From JANQRZ01 sp965215165 (GTDB taxonomy: Bacteria > Bacteroidota > Rhodothermia > Rhodothermales > JANQRZ01), in contig CBDCCX010000006.1 of assembly GCA_965215165.1 (NCBI GenBank), forward strand, positions 1,178,001-1,242,000: a DNA stretch of 64,000 nt, in the 5' to 3' direction. The translations under genes and the position numbers were made by a program. Below the pieces are notes generated by a model. The model had not been told where the DNA came from. It made no database searches and was given only the letters and a program-made list of their open reading frames with translations. Every line of letters begins with the position of its first letter. Position 1 is the first letter of the stretch. Of this stretch, positions 27,396 through 37,700 are shown one piece after another.

Positions 27396-28454
27396 TCAGA
27401 GCAGCAGGACCGCCAACAGGATCACCCCCGTCAGCCCGAGGCTGAGCGCGACGAAGTAGCTGAGCGTCAGAGCCGCTCCCTTCAGCGTCGTCCTGACCCA
27501 GCCCTGCCCGTAGACCCGGCGGAGGGCGACCAGCACGTAGCCCGGCACCGACACCAAGAGAAGGAGCACGAGGCTCCCGACCACCACCCGCGTCCAGCCG
27601 GTCAGGCTATCGACCTCGCCCGTCACGGCCTGCAACACGGCCAGGGCAGCGAAGACGATGAACGCGAAGGCGTGCGTGTGGAGGGCGAAGACGAGGTGCT
27701 CGCCGTAATACCGCCGGCGGCGGACGTAGAGCAGCTTGAGCAGCAACGCGAAGAGCGGGAGCAGGATGAACATCGCCTTCGGCATGTTGCTCGCAACCGC
27801 CTCGGCGAACCACTGCCGGGCCCCGGCCTCGCCCATCTCGTCGAGCGCTCCCCCTTTCGACTCTAGCTTCTCGCCGAGCCGGTGCCAGAAGCCCTCGGCC
27901 TCCGCCGTGCCAGATTCTGCCGAGTCCGGTGCGCTCACCGTGGGCGCTGCCGCTGCGCCCTGCCGAAGCGAGTCCCGCCGCAGCACTAGCGCCGCCCGCG
28001 CCGAGTCCAGGGCCGCCAGCTCACGCTCCACCTCGGTCACTGTCGGGGTCGCGTTGAGCGAGTCCGTCGCGGTCACGGCGTTGTCTGACACCTGGAGGAT
28101 GCCTCCCAGACTGCCCGGCAGGAGCGAGATGAGGAAGAAGAGCAGAACGCTCGCTGAGAGGTAGAGCCGGATGGGCCGGACGTAGCGGTTGCGTTGCCCG
28201 CCGAGGTAGGCGGTCGTCAAGAACCCCGGCCGGCTCAGGAGCGGGACCAGGGTGCGCCACAGCTTTCCGTCGAACCCCAGATAGTCGGTCATCACCTCGC
28301 GGCCGAGGTGCTGGAGGGGCCGCTGGAAGGAGACCGACGCCTGCCCGCACGCCGAGCAGTAGGCCCCCACCGCACCGTGCCCGCAGTTGTCGCAGGTCTC
28401 GCGCCCGTCGGGCGACGTCAGGACCGGAGGCGGCTGGAGGTCGGGTGGCGGCAC
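27396..28454 (-). CDS. DUF3667 zinc-ribbon membrane protein
   Basis: A 352-residue protein. It has an N-terminal zinc ribbon (CDNCGHGAVGAYCSACGQ), then the conserved DYLGFDGKLWRTLVPLLSRP block and several C-terminal membrane helices (LYLSASVLLFFLISLLPG, AMFILLPLFALLLKLLYVRR, and further helices to the C-terminus). This architecture is the DUF3667 family, widespread in Bacteroidota and related phyla and of unknown function. A variable linker separates ribbon and helices. It lies 27 bp downstream of the metallophosphoesterase on the same strand. Confidence 0.82.
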   Translation of the reverse strand: MPPPDLQPPPVLTSPDGRETCDNCGHGAVGAYCSACGQASVSFQRPLQHLGREVMTDYLGFDGKLWRTLVPLLSRPGFLTTAYLGGQRNRYVRPIRLYLSASVLLFFLISLLPGSLGGILQVSDNAVTATDSLNATPTVTEVERELAALDSARAALVLRRDSLRQGAAAAPTVSAPDSAESGTAEAEGFWHRLGEKLESKGGALDEMGEAGARQWFAEAVASNMPKAMFILLPLFALLLKLLYVRRRRYYGEHLVFALHTHAFAFIVFAALAVLQAVTGEVDSLTGWTRVVVGSLVLLLLVSVPGYVLVALRRVYGQGWVRTTLKGAALTLSYFVALSLGLTGVILLAVLLL

Positions 28455-28481
28455 GGGATTGGTCGTCGGTCGTAGCCGAAC

Positions 28482-29372
28482 CTACGGGCGCGCGGTGCGG
28501 TCGGGGTGCTCGGCCCGCTCGAAGCTCGTCGAGCGCTCCGGCCGGAAGGTGCCTGACTCCGGGTCGAAGCGGCGCTCCTCGACGGTGAAGTGGTCCAGCC
28601 AGACGCCGACGTGGTTGTAGAAGTTGACGTGCTTGTTCGAGCCGCGCCCCCGGTTGCTCGTCGCCGTGCCGGCGCTCGCGATCACGAGCCGGTGCTGCTG
28701 CTCCAGGTCGATCTCGACGTTCTCGACGTGGCTGACGTGGAGGTGCCCGCACAGGATCAGATCGACGCTCGCCTCGCCCGCGAGCCGGAGCGCGGCCCGG
28801 GCGTTGCGCGCCACGTCGTGCGAGCCCAGCGCCCGCAGCCGCGTCAGGTGGTGGTGCAGCACCAGGACGCGGAACGCGTCGGCGGGCTGCGCCGCAAAGA
28901 ACCGCCGCATCTCGGCGAGGTGGCGCGGCCTGATCTTGCCGCCCTTGATGGTCAGGCCATGCGCCGAGTTGAGCCCGAACGCTGCGAGGCCAGGGGCCAG
29001 GAACGACGGCGTCGTGTCGTCGCCGATGAACTGCTTGAAGCGCGAGGACGAGCGAAAGATGCGGCGGACCGGGTCGTGCCACCACGCGGGCACGTCGTGG
29101 TTGCCGGGCACCACGAGGACCGGGGCCGCGAAGGCATCGATCATCCGTCTGGCCGCCTGGTACTCGCGCGTGCGGGCGCGCTGCGTGAGGTCGCCCGAAA
29201 GCACCACCAAGTCGAACGCGCCCGCGTTGACCTCGGCCACGAGGGCCGGCACCACGCGCTCATCGGCGATCTTGCCGAAGTGGATGTCCGAGAGGTGCGC
29301 GAGCCGCAGCGCCGGCTCCTCCAGGGTCGAGGCGGTGGGCGGCGAGGCGTGAGGAGGACGGGAGAGAGCCAC
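28482..29372 (-). CDS. Calcineurin-like metallophosphoesterase
   Basis: A 296-residue two-metal phosphoesterase. The metal-binding motifs are in order: LSDIHFG (DxH), LSGDLTQR (GDxxQ-like), VPGNHD (GNHD), VLHHHLT (H) and LCGHLHVSH (GHxH). Proteins of this class hydrolyse phosphodiesters such as cyclic nucleotides or UDP-diacylglucosamine; the substrate cannot be told from sequence. No membrane segment or signal peptide is visible. The start is tentatively ATG 29372; the first 20 residues are low in conservation, so a downstream start is possible. Confidence 0.82.
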   Translation of the reverse strand: MALSRPPHASPPTASTLEEPALRLAHLSDIHFGKIADERVVPALVAEVNAGAFDLVVLSGDLTQRARTREYQAARRMIDAFAAPVLVVPGNHDVPAWWHDPVRRIFRSSSRFKQFIGDDTTPSFLAPGLAAFGLNSAHGLTIKGGKIRPRHLAEMRRFFAAQPADAFRVLVLHHHLTRLRALGSHDVARNARAALRLAGEASVDLILCGHLHVSHVENVEIDLEQQHRLVIASAGTATSNRGRGSNKHVNFYNHVGVWLDHFTVEERRFDPESGTFRPERSTSFERAEHPDRTARP

Positions 29373-29577
29373 GGAAGAGCAGGCTAGCGGGGAGGGCGAA
29401 TCAGGCAGAGTGGGCGTCTAACGCGCTAGGCACGAGTGCGCTCCCCGCTGCGCCTGGGCCGGTCAGACTCGCAATCTGTGCTGCGTTATTGAAGATTTGG
29501 GAATTCCTTCGTATCGTGTAGCCCCCCGCAGCCATCGCGCGGGGCCTTTCGACCCTCTATCACAAACCGCCATTCCC

Positions 29578-31587
29578 ATGATCGTCTCTGCTACGACAAG
29601 GCACCTGCTGGCCGCCTTCCTTCTGCTGATGCTGCCTGCACTCACGCACGCGCAGGCCGTGCACGACACCGGCACCGCCCAGCTCCAGGTCTTCGCCAAC
29701 GGCTTCTTCGGCACCACCCCGCCCGACTTCGCCGAACTGCCCAGCTTCTTCTTCGAGGGCGACAACGGCCTCTTCCACTCCTCGTTCGTCGTCGGAGCCT
29801 CCCAGGACCAGGTCTCCGGCAACTACTACGGCGGCGACGCCATGATGCCGCCTGTCGAGAGCGAGTGGGCCACGGTCTCCGGGCCGGACGAGATCGACGC
29901 GCCCTTCGCCGAGCCCTTCGCTGACTTCGACCAGGGCTTCGAGGCCATGTACAACGACAGCGACGCGCCCAACCCCATCGGCCTCGACGTGACGCAGCGC
30001 TCGTACTCCGACGAGGGCGACGCCTTTGTCGTCGTCGAGTTCGAGATCACCAACACGTCCGGTGCCGACCTGACGGGCATCTACCCCGGCCTCTTCGCCG
30101 ACTGGGACATCGGCGGCGCTACCGGCTTCGGGGTCAACCTCGGCGGCTACGACGAGGAGACGCGCCTGCTCTACACCTTCGACGACAGCGGCAACTCGGA
30201 CAACTACTTCGGGCTGGCCGCGCTCGGCAGTGACGACGATGCGCCCGTCTCCGGCGTCGCCTACGACGGGCTGGGCGGACCGGAAACGGACGCCGACATC
30301 TACGGCTTCCTAACCAACATCTTCCCCGAGCCGCAGCTCCCGGACGACCGCCGCACCACGCTCGGCGTCGGCCCCTACGACATCGCGGACGGCGCGTCCA
30401 TCGTGGTCCGCTACGCCTTCGTCGGCGGCTCCAGCCTGGACGACATCGTCGAGAACGCGGCGAGCGCGCAGTCGCTCTTCGTCACAGGGCCGCCGGCTCT
30501 CGAGGAGGCCATCCATGACACCGGCCTGGTGCAGTTCGAGGTCTACGCCGACGGCAACTTCGGCACCTCCAGCCCGTCCTTCGCTGGCACGGGCTTCCTC
30601 TACGACGGCATCCAGGGCCTCTTCGCCTCGACGTTCCTCGTCGGCCAGGCCGTGGACCAGGTCTCGGGCATGGCCTACGAGTCCGGCGAGTGGGTCACGG
30701 TCGACTCGCTCAGCAACGCCGACGCCCCGGACGACTTCGACCAGGCGTTCTCCGCGACCTACGATGACAGCGGGGCCGCCAACCCGATTGGGATCGAGGT
30801 CAACCAGCTCTCCTACTCCAGCTCAGACGACGACCGCGACGGCTTCGTGATCGTCGAGTTCGAGATCACCAACACGTCCGGTGCCGACCTGACGGGCATC
30901 TACCCCGGCATCTTCGCCGACTGGGACGTCGGCTCGGCGACCGCCAACCTCGGCGGCTACGACGAGGAGGCGCGCCTGCTCTACGTCTTCGACGACGACG
31001 GCACGCCGGGCTACTTCGGCGTCGCTGCCCTCACCAGCAACGTATCGGGGGACAACCTCCAGACCGGGGACGGGATGAACCCCACCGAGGAGAGCCTCTA
31101 CACGAGCCTCACCACGGACTTCCCCGATCCGGCCATCCCGGACGATCTCCGCGCCACGCTCGGCGTCGGCCCTTACGACATCGCTGCAGGCGAGAGCGTG
31201 ACGGCGACCTTCGCCTTCGTCGGCGGCACGGACCTGGACGAGCTGCTCGCCAACGCCTGCGCCGCGCAGCAATTCGGCGAGACGCAGTGCGAGGACGTCG
31301 CCACCGAGGAGACGACCGAGGCCGGGACGTTCACGCTCCACAGCGCCTACCCGAACCCGTTCGCCTCGGCGACGACGCTGGGCTTCACGCTGCCGGCGGC
31401 GGAGCGCGTCACGCTCACGGTCTACGACCTGCTCGGCCGCCGCGTGGCGACCCTCGCGGAGGGCCTCTTCCCCGAGGGCTCGCACTCGGTGCGCTTCGAC
31501 GCGTCGAGCCTCCCGAGCGGGGTCTACGTCTACCGCCTGTCGACCGACTCGGCCGACCTGACCGAGCGCGTCTCGCTCGTGCGCTAA
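29578..31587 (+). CDS. T9SS-secreted protein with internal duplication
   Basis: A 669-residue exported protein. It has a signal peptide (IVSATTRHLLAAFLLLMLPA) and then two tandem domains of about 280 residues. The first starts VHDTGTAQLQVFANGFFGT and the second IHDTGLVQFEVYADGNFGT. Both contain EFEITNTSGADLTGIYPG and (R/A)TTLGVGPYDIA-type text, so one arose by duplication of the other. The C-terminal 80 residues are a type A T9SS sorting domain (SAYPNPFASATTLGF, DLLGRRVATLAEG, GVYVYRLST). It should be surface-exposed or released; no catalytic motif is evident. ATG 29578 is chosen because the signal peptide begins there. Confidence 0.83.
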   Translation: MIVSATTRHLLAAFLLLMLPALTHAQAVHDTGTAQLQVFANGFFGTTPPDFAELPSFFFEGDNGLFHSSFVVGASQDQVSGNYYGGDAMMPPVESEWATVSGPDEIDAPFAEPFADFDQGFEAMYNDSDAPNPIGLDVTQRSYSDEGDAFVVVEFEITNTSGADLTGIYPGLFADWDIGGATGFGVNLGGYDEETRLLYTFDDSGNSDNYFGLAALGSDDDAPVSGVAYDGLGGPETDADIYGFLTNIFPEPQLPDDRRTTLGVGPYDIADGASIVVRYAFVGGSSLDDIVENAASAQSLFVTGPPALEEAIHDTGLVQFEVYADGNFGTSSPSFAGTGFLYDGIQGLFASTFLVGQAVDQVSGMAYESGEWVTVDSLSNADAPDDFDQAFSATYDDSGAANPIGIEVNQLSYSSSDDDRDGFVIVEFEITNTSGADLTGIYPGIFADWDVGSATANLGGYDEEARLLYVFDDDGTPGYFGVAALTSNVSGDNLQTGDGMNPTEESLYTSLTTDFPDPAIPDDLRATLGVGPYDIAAGESVTATFAFVGGTDLDELLANACAAQQFGETQCEDVATEETTEAGTFTLHSAYPNPFASATTLGFTLPAAERVTLTVYDLLGRRVATLAEGLFPEGSHSVRFDASSLPSGVYVYRLSTDSADLTERVSLVR

Positions 31588-31617
31588 GGGCTGAGACTCG
31601 CAGGACTCGTTCGCTCA

Positions 31618-31657
31618 GCGGCCCCACTGGCTCTACGCCGGTGGGGCCGCTTCTTTT
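31618..31657 (+). terminator. Rho-independent terminator after the T9SS protein gene
   Basis: GCGGCCCCAC and GTGGGGCCGC form a perfect 10 bp stem with a 13 nt loop, followed by TTCTTTT. It lies 31 bp after the stop codon at 31587. Confidence 0.85.
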
Positions 31658-31740
31658 CCGCCGCTTTCTTTCGCGTCGCTCGGGGTACCTTGCCCGCGGT
31701 GCCGCCCACGCACCTCGTCTCTGCTCTCGCTCCCAGCGCC

Positions 31741-32229
31741 GTGAAACGCTTCGTCGACAACATCGAACTCTGGCTCAGCGGGGCCGGCCTCGGCGTCGTC
31801 TGGGTCGCCTCGGTGATCCTGGCCCCCGGCTCCGGGAACGTCTGGAAGGTCGCCGCCCTGACGGCGGTCACCGTCAGCCTCCTGCACGGCATCGTGTTCT
31901 GGGTGGTCCGGCGGCGGCAGCGGACCATCCGCCTCTCCTCGATCTGCGAGATCCGGGAGATGCTGACCGACGGGGTGCTCAACGAGCTGACCGTCCTCCA
32001 AATCCTCGTCCCCCAGGGGGCGCGCCCCGAGCTCGACCTCCACGTCGAGGAGATCCACGCCTCGGTGAACAACATCTCCTCGCTCGTGAGCGGGCTGTCC
32101 GAGGAGTCGCTCCGCGCGTGGAAGGATCGGTATCTCGACGCGGAGGCGCGTCTGGCCGAGGTGTGCCCCGCCTACCCGTCCGAGGCCGCCGTCCGGTCGA
32201 GGTCGAGCGAGGCGGAGTTGATGCAGTAG
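31741..32229 (+). CDS. Hypothetical two-helix membrane protein
   Basis: A 162-residue protein from GTG 31741 (MKRFVDNIELWLSG). Two membrane helices are close together near the N-terminus (AGLGVVWVASVILAPG and VAALTAVTVSLLHGIVFWVV). An RRRQR turn and a helical, probably cytoplasmic, tail follow. A TTG at 31690 would add 17 residues. Its last 58 bp overlap the convergent msrB gene, which is unusual but possible. I do not recognise the family. Confidence 0.55.
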   Translation: MKRFVDNIELWLSGAGLGVVWVASVILAPGSGNVWKVAALTAVTVSLLHGIVFWVVRRRQRTIRLSSICEIREMLTDGVLNELTVLQILVPQGARPELDLHVEEIHASVNNISSLVSGLSEESLRAWKDRYLDAEARLAEVCPAYPSEAAVRSRSSEAELMQ

Positions 32230-32591
32230 CGCTTGCCGGTCGGCGTGGGGCCGTCGTTAAAGACGTGCCCGAGGTGCGAGCCGCAGGCCGCGCACGTGAC
32301 CTCGGTGCGGATCATGCCGTGCGTGAAGTCGCGGTGCAGCTCCACGTTTCCGGCGTCGACGGCGTCGTAGAAGCTCGGCCAGCCGGAGCCGGAGTCGAAC
32401 TTCGCCTCGGACGAGAACAGCGGCGTCTCGCAGGCGGCGCAGCGGTAGACGCCGTCGGCCTTCTCGTCGGTGTAGGTGCCGGTGAAGGCCCGCTCGGTCC
32501 CCTTCTCGCGGAGGATGCGGTACTGCTCCGGGGTGAGCTGCTCGCGCCACTCGGCGTCGGACTTCTGGATTTTCTGCTTGGAGTCGGACAT
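32172..32591 (-). CDS. msrB: Peptide-methionine (R)-S-oxide reductase MsrB
   Basis: Repairs the R form of methionine sulfoxide in oxidised proteins. In the 139-residue product the zinc-binding cysteines are C51/C54 (CAAC) and C100/C103 (CAAC). The catalytic cysteine is C123 in RYCINSASL. The substrate-binding blocks SGSGWPSFY and GSHLGHVFNDGP are intact. No signal peptide is seen, so it should act in the cytoplasm. It lies upstream-adjacent to the rhomboid gene on the same strand (51 bp gap). Confidence 0.95.
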   Translation of the reverse strand: MSDSKQKIQKSDAEWREQLTPEQYRILREKGTERAFTGTYTDEKADGVYRCAACETPLFSSEAKFDSGSGWPSFYDAVDAGNVELHRDFTHGMIRTEVTCAACGSHLGHVFNDGPTPTGKRYCINSASLDLDRTAASDG

Positions 32592-32642
32592 GGGATCGGT
32601 CAGTAGGTGAAACGGGAAGTGGGAGGCTACCAGAATAGGAGA

Positions 32643-33413
32643 CTACCAGAGGCGGCGGGCCGCCGAGTCGCGGTGCATCGCCGCCTGGAGGACGTTGGGC
32701 CGGTCGTCGGGGAGCACCTGCCGCAGCACGAGCGCGAGCACGACGCCTGCGAAGAACCCGCCGATGTGCGCGCCGTAGGCCACGCCGCCGGTCTGCTCGG
32801 CGGCCGCAATCGCCCCGAAGCCGTTGACGAACTGGAACGCGATCCACAGCCCGATGGCGAGGACCGCCGGCACCGCGACGACGGTGAAGAAGAACACGGT
32901 GTGGACCCGGTTGCGCGGAAAGAGCACGAGGTACGCGCCGAGCACGCCCGAGATGGCCCCGCTCGCGCCGAGGTTCGGGAGGATCGAGCCGGGGTCGAGC
33001 GCGATCTGCGCGGCGCTCGCCGCCAGGCCGCTCACGAGGTAGAACGCCAGGAACGCGCCGTGCCCGAAGCGGTGCTCGACGTTGTCGCCGAAGATCCAGA
33101 GGTAGAGCAGGTTGCCGCCGAGGTGCCCGAAGCCGCCGTGCATGAACATGCTCGAGAAGAGCGTCAGGTAGATCGGCACCGGGCCGGGCCGCTGCGGGAG
33201 CTGGCTGAGGTCGGCCGGGTTCAGCGTCGCCGCCGCGTCGTTGACCAGGTCGCGGCCGCTCGTGATCTCGAACGGGATCGTGCTCCACCCGTAGATCAGC
33301 TCCGGGTCGAGGAGCTGGAGCACGAACACACCCACGTTCGCCAGCAGGAGGGCGAGGGTCACGAACGCCGGCCCATCGAGGTGGCGGTCGTCGTCGCCGA
33401 TGGGAAACAGCAT
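32643..33413 (-). CDS. Rhomboid-family intramembrane serine protease
   Basis: A 256-residue polytopic membrane protein. The catalytic serine lies in GASGAISGVLGAYL and the partner histidine in YGAHIGGFFAGVV, which together form the rhomboid Ser-His dyad. The asparagine-containing segment (HGGFGHLGGNLLYLW) that helps the oxyanion hole is present. Six to seven hydrophobic segments are visible. Substrates are unknown. The stop codon lies in an 8 bp repeat (CTACCAGA) that recurs 16 bp further on. Confidence 0.9.
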   Translation of the reverse strand: MLFPIGDDDRHLDGPAFVTLALLLANVGVFVLQLLDPELIYGWSTIPFEITSGRDLVNDAAATLNPADLSQLPQRPGPVPIYLTLFSSMFMHGGFGHLGGNLLYLWIFGDNVEHRFGHGAFLAFYLVSGLAASAAQIALDPGSILPNLGASGAISGVLGAYLVLFPRNRVHTVFFFTVVAVPAVLAIGLWIAFQFVNGFGAIAAAEQTGGVAYGAHIGGFFAGVVLALVLRQVLPDDRPNVLQAAMHRDSAARRLW

Positions 33414-33449
33414 AGCAGAGGGGCGCGGGTCAGCGGGTGCGGTGGCGGG

Positions 33450-33689
33450 CTACTGGTCGTCGCCGGGTTGGACGATCACGTTGTCGCTGTCGATCTGGCG
33501 CTCGAGCGTGACCTGCATCCGCATGAAGTGCTCCGACTGGCCTCCCGGCCCCGCGCCGCCGCCGGAGATCGGGACCTTCTGGACGACCCGCCAGCCTTCG
33601 CCGACCTGGGCGTTGATCTTCTTGATCTGCGCTTCCTCCGGGTCCTCCGTGTTGACGGAGACGATGAGCGTGGTGCGTTCGGTCTGCAT
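33450..33689 (-). CDS. Small hypothetical protein (DUF4177-like)
   Basis: A 79-residue protein from ATG 33689 (MQTERTTLIVSVNTEDPE). The pattern of an N-terminal strand, a helix with NAQVGEGWRVVQKVPIS and a closing strand (HFMRMQVTLER) resembles small DUF4177-type proteins of unknown function. It carries a charged, mostly cytoplasmic composition with no signal peptide. It lies 36 bp upstream of the rhomboid gene on the same strand. Confidence 0.6.
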   Translation of the reverse strand: MQTERTTLIVSVNTEDPEEAQIKKINAQVGEGWRVVQKVPISGGGAGPGGQSEHFMRMQVTLERQIDSDNVIVQPGDDQ

Positions 33690-33867
33690 AGCATGCTGGG
33701 GAGAGGTGAAGAGAGGAGCGCGTGTACGCCACGGCGGGCCAATCGTTTCTGCCGCCTTGCGACGCTGAGAGGTGGACGGCATAGGAGAAGCGGACGTAGA
33801 GTCCTAGGGACGCGGCGTGCCGTGTCCGGCCTCGGTGCCAGTCCTGACCAGGGGCGAACGGCCGTTC

Positions 33868-34422
33868 CTACGGTAGCAAGCCTCGGTGCAGCGCCCAAAA
33901 CACGGCGGCGACGTGCAGGCCGTGGACGATGTCGCCGCGCTCGATCAGCCCGGCCAAGTCGGCCGCCGGCACGAGGCGGACCTGGAGGTCTTCGGTCTCA
34001 TCGAGCGCCGGTGCCTGGACGCGGCGTGCCCCGCGCGCGACGAAGAGGTGCCCGTAGTTCGTGTGGCGCGCCGGCTCGACCGCGCACGGCCCGAGCGCGG
34101 TCCACTCGTCGGCCGCGTAGCCGGTCTCCTCGAGCAGCTCGCGGCGGGCGGCCTCGAGCGGCGTCTCCCCCTCCCCGATCACCCCGGCGGCGAACTCCAG
34201 CGCCGTCCGGTCGACCGGGTAGCGGTACTGCTCGACCAGCACCGCCTGCCCGTCATCGGTGAGCGCCACGGCGAGCGACCAATCGGGCACCTCGGCGACG
34301 TGGAACTCGTCCATCTCGGCTCCGGTCGGGAGGCGGACGCGGTCGGCGCGGAGGCGGAGCCACCAGCGGTCGACGATCAGCTCGGAGGCGAGCGTGGTCC
34401 AGCGGCGGGGGTCGTCGGGCAT
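33868..34422 (-). CDS. Nudix hydrolase, ADP-ribose pyrophosphatase type
   Basis: A 184-residue Nudix enzyme. The Nudix box is complete (GEGETPLEAARRELLEETGY), giving the metal-binding REllEE helix. The upstream VEQYRYPVDRTALEFAAGVI is typical of ADP-ribose pyrophosphatases, which hydrolyse ADP-ribose and other nucleoside diphosphate sugars. Length fits that subgroup. The ATG at 34422 (MPDDPRRWTTLAS) is preferred over a TTG two codons upstream. It is a stand-alone gene facing away from the T9SS gene at 34726. Confidence 0.9.
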   Translation of the reverse strand: MPDDPRRWTTLASELIVDRWWLRLRADRVRLPTGAEMDEFHVAEVPDWSLAVALTDDGQAVLVEQYRYPVDRTALEFAAGVIGEGETPLEAARRELLEETGYAADEWTALGPCAVEPARHTNYGHLFVARGARRVQAPALDETEDLQVRLVPAADLAGLIERGDIVHGLHVAAVFWALHRGLLP

Positions 34423-34533
34423 GGGCAAGTCGGAGGCCGGGAGAAAACGAAGGTAGCGACCCGAGCCGACCCGCGTGGCGCGCTCGCCCGCGTTCTGCGC
34501 TTCGCCGGGTTATTTTGCCTCACCATTCTCAGA

Positions 34534-34689
34534 GGCTGCTCGGATTTGGAGCGTGCAGGCGAGAGTGAGCGAGAAATGGCCCTTCAAGGCGCGCGAAGCA
34601 GGCGAGCCTGTAGGCTCGGCGATGCAGCGCAACGCCGACGGGCTGTTTCGCAGCCGCTCGCAGCCCGCGATTGTGAATTTCGAACAGTC
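34534..34689. repeat. 156 bp MITE-like element, copy 2
   Basis: Same length as and about 85 percent identical by eye to 13264-13419. The right terminus (GACTGTTCGAAATT on the minus strand) is better kept than the left one (GGCTGCTCGGATTT). It fills half of the 303 bp gap after the Nudix gene and again ends about 35 bp before the start codon of a secreted-protein gene. Confidence 0.8.
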
Positions 34690-34725
34690 TCTCAGGCTCT
34701 CCCACTCATACTCCGGGCTCTCCCG

Positions 34726-37700
34726 ATGCGTCGTCTCCTGTTGCTCGCTCTCCTCGCCGCCGCGCTCCCCGCTGCCGCCCAGCCGTTCACGTTCGACGAG
34801 GCCGTGCGCGGCGGCGGGCCGAGCAGCGACACCGCCGAAGGCGTCGCCCTCGGCTCAGACGGGAGCCGCGCCGTCGCCGGCACCTTCGAGGGGACCGCCA
34901 CCTTCGGCGACGTGTCGGTCACGAGCACGGGCGACAGCGACTTCTTCCTCGTCAAGTACGCCCCCGACGGCGAGGCCGTGTGGGCGCGGCGCGGCGGCAC
35001 CGACGTGTTCAACGACTTCGGCACCGCCGCTGCCATCGCCCCCGACGGCAGCGTCTACGCCACGGGCTTCTTCACCGGCGTCGCCACCTTCGACGGCGGG
35101 GCCAGTCCCGACGCCTCGCTCACCACCTTCAGCGACTTCGACGTGTTCCTCGTCAAGTACGACGGGGCCGGCGATCTGCTGTGGGTCCGGCAGGCCGGCG
35201 GCACCGAGCAGGACACCGGCCGCGACCTCGCGCTCGACGCCGACGGCAACGTCTACCTCGTCGGCGGCTTCGCGGGCACCGGCACGTTCGGCGGCGTGAC
35301 GCTCACCAGCGCCGGCTCCTCCGACGCTTTCCTCGCCAAGTACGCCCCCGACGGCACCGTCCTCTGGGCCCAGCGCGGCGGCTCCGACCAGGGCGACCTG
35401 GGCTACGGCGTCGCGGCCACGCCCGAGGGCGCGGCGCACATCTCCGGCTCGTTCCGGGGCGTCGCTCAGTTCGGCGGTCTCGCGGTGCAGAGCGCTGGAA
35501 GCTCCGACGTGTTCGTCGTCCAGTATGACCCCGACGGCGCGCCGGTGTGGGCCCAGAGCCTCGGGGCCGACGGGGCCGAGTTCACGCGCGGCGGCGGGAT
35601 CGGGCTGGGGGCGAATGGGGATGTCTACGTGCAAGGGTCGTTCTCGAACACCATCCTCGTCGGGGGCGACGTGCTCGTGAGCACCGGCTTCACGGATGTC
35701 TTCGTGGCGAAGCTCGACGCCGACGGAGAGGAGGTTTGGGGCCGGCGTGGCGGCGGCGGCGGGACCAACTTCTCGGCCGCGCTCGCGGTCGATGCCGGCG
35801 GCAACGCCCTCGCGGTTGGCTACGCCGATGGCACCGGCACCTTCGCCGGCACCCCGATCACGACCCAGGGCCGCGACGGCTACTTCGCCGTGTTCGACGC
35901 CGAGGGCGACCTCGTGACGGTCGAGCTGCTCGGCGGGACCGGTCAGGACGCCGCGACCGGCATCGCCGTGAGCGACGTCCTCGGCCGCTTCGCCGCTGCC
36001 GGCTTCTTCCGCGACACTGCGATGTTCGGCGACACGACGCTCACGAGCGCCGGCAGCAACGACGTGTTCCTCCTCAGCGGCGAGAGCGCGACGGTTGTTC
36101 TTCCCTCCCTCCTCTTCGTCGACGCCGACGCGACCGGCGCGAACGACGGTAGCTCGTGGACCGACGCCTTCACCGATCTCCAAGACGCACTCGCCCTGGC
36201 CGGGCAACTCGACCTAGACTCGCTCGCAATTTGGGTCGCCGAGGGCACCTACCTCCCCACCGGCGACGGCGACCGGACGGTCAGCTTCGAGCTTCTGGGC
36301 GGCCTCGCCCTCTACGGCGGCTTCGACGGCACGGAGACTGCGCTCGATCAGCGCGACCCGGGGGCTAACGAAACGGTCTTGAGCGGCGACCTCGGCGTGT
36401 CTGACGACAACTCAGACAACAGCTACCACGTCGTAGCTGCCTCGGGTGTGGAGGGAGCGTTCGTTGACGGACTCATCATTGAAAGAGGCTATGCCGAAGG
36501 CAGCTTCGATAATCCGGATGAGAACTCGAATAAGGGTGGGGGTCTGCTCCTCATCGATAGCTCTGTTTCTATGAACCGCGTTACCGTCTCGCGCAACCAA
36601 GCCGGTGCTTTTGAGGATAGAGCCGGGTTTGGAGCGGGATTCTACGCTAGCGGAGGTCAGCTAGAATTAGAGGACGTAGTCGTCACGCTCAACGGCATAT
36701 CATCCTTCTTGAACGGCTCCGGGGGTGGAGGTTACGCGACCGATGGAGCGTCCCTCCTACTACGGCGGACCGTCTTTAGAAGTAACTCCACCGCAGGTCC
36801 CGAGGGGGGATCGGGAGGCGGACTCACTGTGTCCGGTTCCTCTCTCTTTGCCGTCGACAGCCGATTCGAGAACAACACCCAATTCGGCACCAATGGTATA
36901 GGTGGAGGTCTTTGGTGCTCCGGAAGCCTCTGCACCGTGATCGGCTCGGTGTTTCTAGAGAACCAGGCTAACAATTCCGCTGCCCAGGGGGGTGGGCTGG
37001 GCGTCTCTAGCAGCAGCACGGCCTCTCTGATCAACGTGCAGTTCTTCGGGAACACGGCCTATCGGGGGGGAGCGATCTCCAGCTTTGGAGACCTTACCCT
37101 CATCAACACTGTGCTCATCGGCAACGAAGCCCGGTGGCGCTCAGACGATCTCAGCAGCGGCGGCGCGCTCTGGTGCGGTGGTAGTAGCCTGACCAGCATC
37201 ACCAACTCGGCGTTCGTGTCGAACATGACGCCCAGCGGCGACGGCGGAGAGGCAATTCAGACGTTTGACAAAGCTGTGGTAGAGGGCACCAACTCCATTA
37301 TCTGGCAAACCGCCCCGAACCCCATTGGGAACGCGGAATCAGGAACCACCCTAATCGAACACACCATCGTTGAGGGCGGTTACCCGGGGAGCGCCATCCT
37401 CGACGCCGACCCGCTCTTCGCCCAAGACCCTGACCCCGGCCCCGACGGCGCGTGGGGCACCGAGGACGACGACTACGGCGACCTCCGCCTCCAGGAAGGC
37501 TCCCCCGCCATCGACTTCGGCCTCGCCGAGTTCCTCCCACCCGACATCTTTGACCTAGACCAAGACGGCGACACGGAAGAACCGCTACCGGTTGATCTCG
37601 ACGGCAATGCCCGTGTGCAGGGCAACGCCCCGGACCTCGGGGCCTACGAAAGCCCGTTCACCGTGGCGCTCGAACCGGGCGCAGGCACGCCGGCCCAGAA

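Noticed and set aside
33850..33871. Fourth copy of the 28 bp palindrome
   Set aside because: Only AGGGGCGAACGGCCGTTCCTAC with a short central palindrome is present; too divergent to count as a copy.
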